The position numbers were made by a program, and so were the translations under genes. A DNA stretch of 64,000 nt from Bosea sp. OAE506 (GTDB lineage Bacteria; Pseudomonadota; Alphaproteobacteria; Rhizobiales; Beijerinckiaceae), in the NCBI RefSeq assembly GCF_040546595.1, contig NZ_JBEPOB010000001.1, positions 4,944,848 through 5,008,847 on the forward strand, given 5' to 3'. This document shows, one piece after another, positions 35,204 to 43,233 of this stretch; positions within the stretch are counted from its first letter, which is position 1, and each line of letters begins with the position of its first letter. The notes beneath the pieces were generated by a model. It was not told the origin of the DNA and ran no database searches. It worked only from the letters and a program-made list of their open reading frames with translations.

Positions 35204-37690
35204 ATGGCCGTGCCCTCCCCGCTCCCTTCCGCCTTCACGGGCTGGTTCGCCAGCCGCGGCTGGAGCGCGCGACCGCATCAGCTGGCCTTGCTGGAAGAGG
35301 CCCGTGCGGGCCGCTCGACGCTGCTGGTGGCGCCGACCGGGGCCGGCAAGACGCTGGCCGGCTTCCTGCCCTCGCTGGTCGAGCTGTCGCAGCGCCAGGG
35401 GAAGCGCGAGGGGCTGCACACGCTCTACATCTCGCCGCTGAAGGCACTCGCCGTCGACATCGCGCGTAATCTCGAGGCCCCGATCCGCGAGATGGGGCTG
35501 CCCATCACGGTCGAGACGCGCACCGGCGACACCTCGGCCGCCAAGCGCACGCGCCAGCTCCGGACGCCGCCAGACATCCTGCTGACGACGCCCGAGCAAC
35601 TCGCGTTGCTGGTCTCGCATCGGGATGCGGCGCCCTTCTTCGCGAGCCTGCGCCGGATCGTGCTCGACGAGTTGCATGCGCTGGTTACCTCCAAGCGCGG
35701 CGACCTGCTTTCGCTCGACCTGGCGCGGCTGCGCAGCCTCGCCCCGCAGGTCAGCGCGGTCGGGCTGTCTGCGACGGTGCGCGAGCCGGCGGATCTGCAG
35801 CGCTTCCTCGGCGGCAGCGAGACGCCGGCCGGGCTGGTGACGGTGAAAGGTGGGGCGGCGGCGCGCATCGGCATCCTGCAGACGCCGACACGCCTGCCGA
35901 TGGCCGGGCACACCACCGGCCATGCGATGGGGGCGATCTACGAGGCCATCAAGGCGCACAAGCTGACGCTGGTCTTCGTCAACACGCGCATGCAGGCGGA
36001 ATTCGCCTTCCAGGCGCTATGGACGATCAACGACGACAATCTGCCGATCGCGCTGCATCACGGCTCGCTCGATGCCACGCAGCGCCGCAAGGTCGAGGCG
36101 GCGATGGCCGAGGGCCGGCTGAAGGCGGTCGTCTGCACGGCGACGCTCGATCTCGGCATCGACTGGGGCGATGTCGATCTCGTCGTCAATCTCGGTGCGC
36201 CCAAGGGCGCGAGCCGGCTGATGCAGCGCATCGGCCGCTCGAACCACCGCATGGACGAGCCCTCGCAGGCGCTGCTCGTTCCCTCCAACCGTTTCGAGCT
36301 GCTGGAGTGCCGGGCCGCGCTCGACGCCGTGGCCGAGGCCGCGCAGGACACGGCGGATGCGCGCATCGGGGCGCTCGACGTTCTGGCCCAGCATGTGCTC
36401 GGCGTTGCCTGCTCGGACGGGTTCGAGGCCGACGCGCTTTACCAGGAGGTCTGCACCGCCTCCCCCTATGCCGGGCTGCAACGGGCCGATTTCGACGCTG
36501 TGGTCAACTTTGTCGCGACCGGCGGCTATGCGCTGAAGAGCTATGAGCGCTTCGCCAAGCTGCGGCAGGACAAGGCCGGGCATTGGCGCGCCAGCCATGC
36601 CAAGATCATCCAGCAATACCGCATGAATGTCGGCACCATCGTCGAATCGACGATGATGAAGGTCCGGCTCGGCAAGGCGCGTTCGGGCAAGCCCGGCCAG
36701 CCGCAGACAGTGACCCGCGGCGGTCGCGTGCTCGGCGAGATCGAGGAGTATTTCGCGGAGACGATGACGCCGGGCGACACCTTCATCTTCGCCGGCGAAA
36801 TTCTGCGCTTCGAGGGCATCACCGGCAACGAGGCGGTCTGCTCGCGCGCGCCGCCCGGCACCGACCCGAAGATCCCCTCCTATGCCGGCGGCAAGTTCCC
36901 GCTCTCGACCTTTCTGGCCGCGCGCGTGCGGGCGATGCTCGCCAACCCGAAGGAATGGGACAGCCTGCCCGAGGAGGTCTCCTCCTGGCTGCATGCGCAG
37001 CGGCTGAAATCGCGCCTGCCGAAGCCCGGCGAGCTCCTCGTCGAGACCTTTCCGCGCGGCGGGCGGTTCTACTTGGTCGCCTATCCCTTCGAGGGGCGGC
37101 TCGCGCATCAGACGCTCGGCATGCTGCTGACACGGCGGCTGGAGCGCGCGAAAATGCGGCCGCTCGGCTTCGTCTGCAATGATTACGGCATGGCCTGCTG
37201 GGGGCTCGGCGACATGTCCGCGGCGATCGCGCGGGGCGCTCTTAGCCTCGACGAGCTGTTTTCGCAGGACATGCTCGGCGACGATCTCGAGGAGTGGCTG
37301 GCGGAATCGGCGCTGATGAAGCGCACCTTCCGACAATGCGCCGTGATTGCCGGGCTGATCGAGCGGCGTTTTCCCGGCCAGGAGAAGAACGGCCGGCAGG
37401 TCACCATGTCGACCGATCTCGTCTACGACGTGCTTCGCCGGCACGAGCCCGAGCATGTGCTGCTCAAGGCCGCACGCGCGGATGCCGCGACGGGCTTGCT
37501 CGACATCAAGCGCCTGGGCCAGATGCTGACACGGATCAGCGGGCGAATCGTGCATCAGCCGCTGGATCATGTGTCGCCGCTGGGCGTCTCCGTCATGCTC
37601 GAGATCGGCCGCGAGGCGGTCTATGGCGAGGCGGCCGACGAGATCCTGGCGGAGGCCGAGGCGATGCTGACCGAAGAGGCGATGGCGTGA
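35204..37690 (+). CDS. Lhr-like DEXH-box helicase of the ligase-associated damage-response set
   Basis: Superfamily 2 helicase, 828 residues, matching the core form of Lhr. Motif I is APTGAGKTLAGF, Ia region YISPLKALAVDI, motif II DELHAL (DEXH-type), motif III LSATVRE, motif IV region LVFVNTRMQAEFAFQALW and motif VI LMQRIGRSNHRMD. A winged-helix and Lhr-core C-terminal region follow. The family is annotated as ligase-associated DNA damage response DEXH box helicase and translocates on single-stranded DNA. It overlaps pdeM by 4 nt, so the two are coupled. The ligase and exonuclease partners lie 3-6 kb upstream on the other strand. Confidence 0.94.
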   Translation: MAVPSPLPSAFTGWFASRGWSARPHQLALLEEARAGRSTLLVAPTGAGKTLAGFLPSLVELSQRQGKREGLHTLYISPLKALAVDIARNLEAPIREMGLPITVETRTGDTSAAKRTRQLRTPPDILLTTPEQLALLVSHRDAAPFFASLRRIVLDELHALVTSKRGDLLSLDLARLRSLAPQVSAVGLSATVREPADLQRFLGGSETPAGLVTVKGGAAARIGILQTPTRLPMAGHTTGHAMGAIYEAIKAHKLTLVFVNTRMQAEFAFQALWTINDDNLPIALHHGSLDATQRRKVEAAMAEGRLKAVVCTATLDLGIDWGDVDLVVNLGAPKGASRLMQRIGRSNHRMDEPSQALLVPSNRFELLECRAALDAVAEAAQDTADARIGALDVLAQHVLGVACSDGFEADALYQEVCTASPYAGLQRADFDAVVNFVATGGYALKSYERFAKLRQDKAGHWRASHAKIIQQYRMNVGTIVESTMMKVRLGKARSGKPGQPQTVTRGGRVLGEIEEYFAETMTPGDTFIFAGEILRFEGITGNEAVCSRAPPGTDPKIPSYAGGKFPLSTFLAARVRAMLANPKEWDSLPEEVSSWLHAQRLKSRLPKPGELLVETFPRGGRFYLVAYPFEGRLAHQTLGMLLTRRLERAKMRPLGFVCNDYGMACWGLGDMSAAIARGALSLDELFSQDMLGDDLEEWLAESALMKRTFRQCAVIAGLIERRFPGQEKNGRQVTMSTDLVYDVLRRHEPEHVLLKAARADAATGLLDIKRLGQMLTRISGRIVHQPLDHVSPLGVSVMLEIGREAVYGEAADEILAEAEAMLTEEAMA

Positions 37691-38397
37691 ACGCAGTGGC
37701 GGCGAGCGACCGGGTACCGGCCGAGGCGGTCTTCCTGCTCGGCCGGCTCGTGGTCGTGCCCGATCATTCGGGCGCGCTCTGGCTGCCCGACGAGCGCGCG
37801 CTTGTCGTCGCCGACCTGCATCTCGAAAAAGGCTCCTCCTATGCGAGGCGCGGCGTCTTCCTGCCGCCCTATGATTCGGCGGCGACGCTGGCGGCACTGT
37901 CGGCCGCTATCGCCCGCCATGCGCCCGCGCGCGTCATCGCGCTCGGCGACAGTTTTCATGACCGCGACGCGGAAATCCGCCTCGACGAGGACAACCGCGC
38001 GACGCTGAAGCGGCTGCAGGCGGGCCGCGACTGGCTCTGGGTGACCGGCAATCACGACCCGCAGATCAGCGCGGCAATGGGGGGCGACAGCGCCGCGACG
38101 GTCAATCTTCGCGGCGTCACCCTGCGCCATGAGCCTGATGCGCGGGAGACGGGCTTCGAGATCGCCGGCCATCTTCATCCGGCCGCCAAAATCAGGATGC
38201 GCGGCCGCGCGCTGCGGCGGCGCTGCTTCGCACTGTCGGCCCGGCGCTGCGTCATGCCGGCGATGGGCGCCTATGCCGGCGGGCTCAACCTGCGCGACGC
38301 CGCCTTCGGCCCGCTGCTCGACGCCGGCTTCAGCGCCCATCTCCTCGGCGACGCCCGCCTCTTCCGCATCGACCCGCGGCTGCTGTTGCCGGACTGA
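37687..38397 (+). CDS. pdeM: PdeM, ligase-associated phosphoesterase/endonuclease
   Basis: Calcineurin-like metallophosphoesterase of 236 residues, beginning at a GTG inside the helicase stop (GTGA). Metal-binding motifs are VVADLHLEKGSS, IALGDSFHDRD, WVTGNHDPQ and IAGHLHPAA. The family is annotated as ligase-associated DNA damage response endonuclease PdeM and is thought to process DNA ends together with the Lhr helicase, exonuclease and ATP ligase. Length and motif order are normal. The frame extends upstream inside the helicase gene without homology. Confidence 0.93.
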   Translation: MNAVAASDRVPAEAVFLLGRLVVVPDHSGALWLPDERALVVADLHLEKGSSYARRGVFLPPYDSAATLAALSAAIARHAPARVIALGDSFHDRDAEIRLDEDNRATLKRLQAGRDWLWVTGNHDPQISAAMGGDSAATVNLRGVTLRHEPDARETGFEIAGHLHPAAKIRMRGRALRRRCFALSARRCVMPAMGAYAGGLNLRDAAFGPLLDAGFSAHLLGDARLFRIDPRLLLPD

Positions 38398-38575
38398 ACG
38401 ACAGCGAGCCGCCGCCGCAGACGAGGTCCGCCCGCACAGCGGGGGCCATCTCGTCCGTGCCGCGACGATGTGGGTTGCGTCCACCCGGCGCTTGTGGCAT
38501 CAGGACGCCGCTTCGGAACGACGCCCGCCCTGCCCCTCGCCCCGGCGACCGCAGGACACCCCGGCCGACGATCCT

Positions 38576-38650
38576 GCTGCGGTAGCTCAGTGGTAGAGCA
38601 CACCATTGGTAATGGTGAGGTCGAGAGTTCAATCCTCTCTCGCAGCACCA
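38576..38650 (+). tRNA. tRNA-Thr (anticodon GGT)
   Basis: A full cloverleaf can be drawn. The acceptor stem GCTGCGG pairs with TCGCAGC (last pair G-T). The D arm is GCTCAGTGGTAGAGC. The anticodon stem CACCA/TGGTG encloses loop TTGGTAA with anticodon GGT at 38608-38610. The T stem GAGAG/CTCTC encloses TTCAATC. An encoded CCA ends at 38650. Confidence 0.97.
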
Positions 38651-38850
38651 GCCCTTTCCGGCTGGAACCCTTTGAAATCATCGATATCGCTCAGTTTGGC
38701 CGTTATGGCCACATCGTGCCCCGTGAACGGGTGACGAGCAGCGTCTGCCGATAGGCTTCAACACTCACCCATCCATCCAAGCGCTTCGTTGAGCGGCCAG
38801 GTAGACCGGCGCGCTGGTGATCGCAGAACCGCGCTTCGATCTCTGGACCA

Positions 38851-39081
38851 TCACGCGGCCTGATCATCATCGCGCGGCGCTCTGGCGCCCTCCGAGAACA
38901 TTCCGCGCAGGAAGCCCCGCGATACTGCCTTGTCGGCATCGGCCAGCAGCACATGGAAATCATGCAGGAGCGCCCGCAGGGCATGCCGCTCGCTGCCATG
39001 TTCCTCGACCAGCTCGATCAGCTCCCACTCGATCGCGTCGCGATCATCCTCGATCTCGGCTGGCTCGGCTGACATGTTCAT
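38851..39081 (-). CDS. hypothetical small acidic protein next to tRNA-Thr
   Basis: A 76-residue protein from the ATG ending at 39081, with AGGGAG about 4 nt upstream. Sequence features are MNMSAEPAEIEDDRDAIEWE, a helical middle HALRALLHDFHVLLADADKA and a C-terminal GMFSEGARAPRDDDQAA. It has no signal peptide, membrane helix or known motif. I do not recognise the family. Its position beside a tRNA gene, in a stretch otherwise without clear genes, fits accessory DNA. The frame stays open further upstream, but the ribosome site favours this start. Confidence 0.55.
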   Translation of the reverse strand: MNMSAEPAEIEDDRDAIEWELIELVEEHGSERHALRALLHDFHVLLADADKAVSRGFLRGMFSEGARAPRDDDQAA

Positions 39082-39170
39082 CGCTCCCTTGAATGAGAAC
39101 GAAATAGGAACATTGTCGGGTCTGGAGTCAAGATGCCTAGAGCCTGCTGACGTCGCTCGGAAACAGACCG

Positions 39171-39265
39171 TCATTCCGGACAAGCGGTGAAGCCGCGCCA
39201 ATCCGGAATCCATCGTAAAGCGTCGGAGCCCTCCGATGGGTCCCGGGGCAAGCCCGGGATGACGG
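39171..39265. repeat. palindromic intergenic repeat
   Basis: Two inverted repeats lie close together: ATTCCGGA (39173-39180) with TCCGGAAT (39202-39209), and TCCCGGGG (39241-39248) with CCCGGGA (39253-39259). Such TCATTCCGGA... and CCCGGGATGACG palindromes are, from memory, dispersed in intergenic DNA of Hyphomicrobiales. Only one copy is in this window, so its repeat status rests on that recollection. Confidence 0.5.
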
Positions 39266-39351
39266 CGGCGGGTCCGAGAAACCGCAGCACCCTCAAAGGG
39301 CCCTACAGCATCGAAGGCGCTCCGGCGGGCTGCCCCGAAAGAGTACTCCCC

Positions 39352-40020
39352 TCACCCAATCCCCTCGATCGCGAAAATCCGCGCCGGGGAGCCGTCGGCG
39401 TTGGGCAGCTTCAGCGGGGCGGCGCAGAGGAAGGTGCGGGGGTTCTTCAGCGCGCTGGTGTTGACGACATATTCGATCAGCGTGATGCCGGCGCGCAGGC
39501 AGATGTCGTGGGTGACGTGCTGGTCGAAGGGCACGTGCTTGTCGTCCAGCAGCAGGCGGATGGGAAAGTCCTGCGGGAAGTCGAAGGCGAGCGCGGTGGG
39601 CTTGCGGTCCTTCAGCCAGAGCGCCGCTTCGCGGGTGAGATAGGGCGCGTCGAGCCAGAATTCGCGGGTCCTGTAGTCGCGCTTGGTGTCCCAGCCGCTG
39701 GAGAGCAGCAGGATCTCGCCCTCGGGCCCGCCGGGGTCGGCCGCCGCCAGCCTGTCGGCGTCGATCGCCTGGTTGGGCGCAACGTCGCGCAGGTCGAGCA
39801 CCCGGCACGGACCGACGACGCGCGAGAGTGCGGTGGCCTCGATCGTCGGGCTGTGGGCGATGACATGGGCCTGCGCATCGACATGCGAGAAGCCATGGCA
39901 GGTCATGCTGATGCGGGAGACCCGGAACGGGTCCCCCGCCGCGATGTCGCCCTTGATCGCCAAATCGACCGGCCAGCGGAAATGCGGCTCGATCGGCATG
40001 GAGAGGTCGATGATCTCCAT
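39352..40020 (-). CDS. cyclase family protein (kynurenine formamidase-like hydrolase)
   Basis: A 222-residue metal-dependent hydrolase of the cyclase superfamily. The metal motif HxGTHxDxPxH is represented by CHGFSHVDAQAHV. Other family segments are IIDLSMPIEP, LLLSSGWDTKRD, DFPQDFPIR and HDICLRAGITLIEYV. The exact substrate is unknown; relatives open amide or lactone rings. Its ATG overlaps the stop of the TRAP binding-protein gene by one base (TGATG), so it belongs to the dctQMP operon and probably acts on the imported compound. Confidence 0.88.
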   Translation of the reverse strand: MEIIDLSMPIEPHFRWPVDLAIKGDIAAGDPFRVSRISMTCHGFSHVDAQAHVIAHSPTIEATALSRVVGPCRVLDLRDVAPNQAIDADRLAAADPGGPEGEILLLSSGWDTKRDYRTREFWLDAPYLTREAALWLKDRKPTALAFDFPQDFPIRLLLDDKHVPFDQHVTHDICLRAGITLIEYVVNTSALKNPRTFLCAAPLKLPNADGSPARIFAIEGIG

Positions 40021-41015
40021 CAGACCGCGGCCTTCTTGATCGCGTCCAGCGTCTCGCCGCCGAATTTCGTGACGAACTCCTTCTCGACCTCCGCCGTGAC
40101 GATCTTCGAGAAGGACTCGCGATCGGGGTTCTCGACCGCCTGCATGCCGGCCTTCTTCAGCGCCGCGAGGCTCGAGCCTTCCGTGTCCTCGTTCATCTGG
40201 CGCTGGATGGCGGCGATTTCGATCGCGGTCGAGGTCAGGATTTTCTGGATGTCGGCGTCGAGCGCATCGAACTTGGCCTTGTTCATCACGACAGGGCCGG
40301 TGGTGAAGGCGTGGCGGGTCAGCGAGAGATGCTTCTGCACCTCGCTGAACTTGGCATTGAGGATCAACGTCACCGGGTTCTCTTGACCGTCGACCGCGCC
40401 CGTCTCCAGCGCTGAGAACAGCTCGGTGAAGGCCATCGGCGTCGGCACCGCGCCAAGCAGCTGGAAGGCGCGGATATGGGCCGGGTTCGGCGTGGTGCGG
40501 ATCTTCAGCCCCTTGATGTCGGCGGCGGTGGCGACCGGGCGGCGGCTGTTGGTGAGGTTGCGCCAGCCGATCTCCCAGGTCGCGAGCGCCTTGAGATTGG
40601 AGCCTTCGAGTTCCTTGCGCAGGCCGTCACCGATGGCGCCGTCCATCACTGCGGCGGCATGCTTGCGGCTCTGAAACAGGAAGGGCAGGTCGAGCACGTT
40701 GAGCTTCGGCGCGAGCCCGGTGAAGAAGGGATTGCCGGTCAGGCAGATGTCGAGCGAGCCGCCGCGCACCGCGCTGATGGTCTGCGAATCCGAGCCGAGC
40801 GAGCCGTTCGGGAAGACCTGGATCTCGACCTTGCCGCCGCTCTTGGCCTTGACCTTCTCGGCGAGCTGCAGCGCAGCCTTGTGCCAGCTGTCGGATTCCG
40901 GATGGGGGTGGGCGAAGCGCAGCTTCGCCGCCTGGCCAAAAGCGGGGCGGCCGATGGCGAACAGGCCGAGGCCTGCGCCGGCGGCGGCGAGAGCGGAGCG
41001 TCTGGTGATGGTCAT
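40020..41015 (-). CDS. TRAP transporter substrate-binding protein (DctP family)
   Basis: Periplasmic receptor of a TRAP transporter, 331 residues. The ATG ending at 41015 gives a twin-arginine-like signal MTITRRSALAAAGAGLGLFA with cleavage near AFGQA. The DctP core is seen in KLRFAHPHPESDSWHKAALQ, FPNGSLGSDSQTISAVRGGSLD and the ligand carboxylate-binding Arg region IKGLKIRTTPNPAHIRAFQLLGA. The open frame continues 59 codons upstream but overlaps the dctM end and is non-homologous. The ligand is probably an organic acid; the cyclase gene suggests a ring-opened or amide compound (inference). Confidence 0.92.
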   Translation of the reverse strand: MTITRRSALAAAGAGLGLFAIGRPAFGQAAKLRFAHPHPESDSWHKAALQLAEKVKAKSGGKVEIQVFPNGSLGSDSQTISAVRGGSLDICLTGNPFFTGLAPKLNVLDLPFLFQSRKHAAAVMDGAIGDGLRKELEGSNLKALATWEIGWRNLTNSRRPVATAADIKGLKIRTTPNPAHIRAFQLLGAVPTPMAFTELFSALETGAVDGQENPVTLILNAKFSEVQKHLSLTRHAFTTGPVVMNKAKFDALDADIQKILTSTAIEIAAIQRQMNEDTEGSSLAALKKAGMQAVENPDRESFSKIVTAEVEKEFVTKFGGETLDAIKKAAV

Positions 41016-41058
41016 GGCGTTGTCCTCCGGTTGATCGTCTTCTTGGGGAGCGGGCTGT

Positions 41059-42342
41059 TCAGCGCCCGTAGAACCATCTCGCCGGCACCATGACGATGTC
41101 GGGAAAAAGCGTGAGCAGAGCCAGCACCGCGATCTGCGCGAGCAGGAAGGGCATGACCCCGCGGATGACCTTGTCCATCGGCACGCGGCCAACGGCGCAG
41201 ACGACGTTCAGCACCGTCCCCACCGGCGGCGTCAGCAGGCCGATGGCGTTGTTCATGATGAAGAGGACGCCGAAATAGACCGGGTCGATGCCCGCCTGCT
41301 TGACGATGGGCATCAGCACCGGCGTCAGGATCAGCACGGTGGGAATGAAGTCGAGCGCCGTGCCGACGACGACGACGAGCAGCATCATCGCGATCATCAG
41401 CAGCGTCTTGTATTCGATCAGCGGGCCGAGCAGCGCGCCGACCTCGGCGGGGATGTTGGCGATGGTGATCAGCCAGGCCGAGACCAGGGCGGCCGCCACC
41501 AGGAACATGACCGAGGCCGACATCTTCAGCGCCGCCAGGAAGGCCGGCCGCAGATGCTCGATCCTCAGCTCCCGATAGACGAACATACCGATGAAGAGGG
41601 CGTAGACGGCGGCGACGACGGCGGCTTCCGTGGGCGTGAAGGCGCCGACCTTCATGCCGCCGATGATCAGGAAGGGGAGCATCAGCGCCCAGAAACCGTC
41701 GAGCGCGGCGCGGCCGATGCTGCGCAGGTTCGGGCGCGGCTGGGTCGAGACCGGCTCGTCCTTGGCGAGGATGTACCAGGTGATCACAAGGGCCAGACCC
41801 ATCAGCAGGCCGGGCACGATGCCGGCCAGGAACAGCCGGGTGATCGAGACGCCGGCGGCCACACCGAAGACGACGAAGCCGATCGAGGGCGGGATGACGG
41901 GCGCGATGATGCCGCCGGCCGCGATCAGCCCGCAGCTGCGGTCGAGCCTGTAGCCGGCCTGCCGCATCATCGGGATCAGCAGGGCGGCAAGCGCTGCGGT
42001 GTCGGCCACCGCCGAGCCTGAAATGCTCGCCATCACGATCGCCGCGAGCACGGCGACATAGCCCAGCCCCCCGCGGACATGGCCGACCAGCGCCATCGCG
42101 AAGGCGATGATGCGCTTCGACAGGCCGCCCGCATTCATCAGCTCGCCGGCGAGCATGAAGAAGGGCACCGCCATCAGCGGGAAGCTGTCGGCCCCGCCGA
42201 TCAGGTTCTGCGCCAGGATCTGGGCGTCGAACATGCCGAGATGCAGCATCAGCGCGACGCCGCAGACCAGCAGCGAGGTGGCGATCGGCATGCCCAGCGC
42301 CATCGCGCCAAGCAGCGACACGAGGAAAACGAGCACGGTCAT
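41059..42342 (-). CDS. TRAP transporter large permease (DctM family)
   Basis: The 427-residue membrane subunit that couples solute uptake to a sodium or proton gradient. It has about 12 hydrophobic segments. Family motifs include LIGGADSFPLMAVPFFMLAGELMNAGG near residues 48-74, ISGSAVADTAALAALLIPMM and PPVGTVLNVVCAVG near the end. Its start overlaps the dctQ stop by 4 nt. The binding-protein gene follows after 43 nt. Confidence 0.95.
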   Translation of the reverse strand: MTVLVFLVSLLGAMALGMPIATSLLVCGVALMLHLGMFDAQILAQNLIGGADSFPLMAVPFFMLAGELMNAGGLSKRIIAFAMALVGHVRGGLGYVAVLAAIVMASISGSAVADTAALAALLIPMMRQAGYRLDRSCGLIAAGGIIAPVIPPSIGFVVFGVAAGVSITRLFLAGIVPGLLMGLALVITWYILAKDEPVSTQPRPNLRSIGRAALDGFWALMLPFLIIGGMKVGAFTPTEAAVVAAVYALFIGMFVYRELRIEHLRPAFLAALKMSASVMFLVAAALVSAWLITIANIPAEVGALLGPLIEYKTLLMIAMMLLVVVVGTALDFIPTVLILTPVLMPIVKQAGIDPVYFGVLFIMNNAIGLLTPPVGTVLNVVCAVGRVPMDKVIRGVMPFLLAQIAVLALLTLFPDIVMVPARWFYGR

Positions 42343-42884
42343 GGACGCGGGCGCTCGCGGCTCTGCGCCTCGAAGGCGGCCATCTCCTCGGATTCGGCCC
42401 CGATGACGAGTTCCCCCGGCGGGAGGCGGCCGGTCAGCAGGCGGACCAGCGTGACGAGGTTGATCAGCCCGATGCCGAGGCCGCAGGCGAGGCCCGCGAC
42501 ATAGAAGATCGCGGTCGGTACGCCCATCACGGGGGAGAGATTGGCCATGTTGAGGCTGCTCTGCTGCCAGCAGCCCCAGACCAGCAGGCCCATGCAGAAC
42601 AGCGAGAGCGCCTCGGCGAGGAGGCGCGCCAGCCAGCGCCCGCGCAGGCCAAGGGCCTGCACCACGGTCGTCATGCCGAGATGGCCGCCTTCCAGCGCGA
42701 CGAGGAAGGCGCCGCCGAAGGTCAGCCAGACGAAGATCATGCGCGAGGCCTCGTCCGACATGGTGATGCCGGAGTTGAACAGGTAGCGCAGCACGACATT
42801 GCCGAAGACCATCGCGATCATCACCGCAAAAGCGAGGATGAGCAGGTTTTCGAGCTGGCGAAGCAGGATTCGGGAGAGATTCAT
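42339..42884 (-). CDS. TRAP transporter small permease (DctQ family)
   Basis: A 181-residue protein with four hydrophobic helices (about 13-35, 47-67, 83-107, 128-150). The conserved region between helices 1 and 2 contains MSDEASRMIFVWLTFGGAFLVALEGGHLGM, characteristic of DctQ. It is the first gene of the dctQ-dctM-dctP-cyclase operon. A possible operator lies in the 349-bp region upstream. Confidence 0.92.
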   Translation of the reverse strand: MNLSRILLRQLENLLILAFAVMIAMVFGNVVLRYLFNSGITMSDEASRMIFVWLTFGGAFLVALEGGHLGMTTVVQALGLRGRWLARLLAEALSLFCMGLLVWGCWQQSSLNMANLSPVMGVPTAIFYVAGLACGLGIGLINLVTLVRLLTGRLPPGELVIGAESEEMAAFEAQSRERPRP

Positions 42885-43067
42885 CGCAGACGGTCAGCCG
42901 ATCGGTCGGTCGGGATCAGGGAGCGAGCGTCCGACGGGATGAGCCGGTCGCAGCGAGAACCCGCGGCGCGGACGGCCTGTCGCCGACGACGAATCTGCGA
43001 GCGCGCATGACCGCACCTCCGGATGTTCCCTGCCCGAGCGCGACGGTTCGTGCCGTCGTCTTCAGTT

Positions 43068-43080
43068 GTATGCTGCATAC
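43068..43080 (-). promoter_or_regulatory. candidate GntR/FadR-type operator for the dctQMP-cyclase operon
   Basis: GTATGC-T-GCATAC is a perfect 6-bp inverted repeat about a single base. On the minus strand a TTGACA lies 20 nt before the palindrome, so a repressor bound here would cover the -10 region. FadR-subfamily GntR regulators of TRAP and aromatic-acid operons bind short TGTATNC-type palindromes. No regulator gene is adjacent, so the assignment is inference. Confidence 0.5.
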
Positions 43081-43178
43081 TGCGCGCCGCGTGCGCCGCT
43101 TGTCAATCATGGCCTTGCGTTGCGGCAGGTGGGCGAAACCGACATCCCGAGCGGTGCGACGGCAGGCCCGCCGCAACG

Positions 43179-43207
43179 AAAAAGGCCCTGCCGGATGGCA
43201 GGGCCTT
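43179..43207 (-). terminator. intrinsic terminator of the first tandem chemoreceptor gene
   Basis: An 11-bp stem AAGGCCCTGCC / GGCAGGGCCTT with a 4-nt loop, followed on the minus strand by a run of five T. It lies 27 nt after the chemoreceptor stop. A near-identical hairpin follows the second chemoreceptor. Confidence 0.88.
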
Positions 43208-43233
43208 GCTTGGTTCGCAGCGGTGTGTGGCGC

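Larger units (their letters stand above)
42885..43233 (-). other. 349-bp intergenic region between dctQ and the chemoreceptor genes
   Basis: No gene is supported here. It holds the promoter side of the leftward dct operon, including the palindrome at 43068-43080 and a TTGACA on the minus strand (43101-43106), and the terminator of the chemoreceptor gene at its right end (43179-43207). The remaining bases show no recognisable feature. Confidence 0.7.

Noticed and set aside
38703..38999. Minus-strand frame downstream of tRNA-Thr as an integrase remnant
   Set aside because: The translated sequence contains no tyrosine-recombinase motif and it overlaps the better-supported 76-residue gene.
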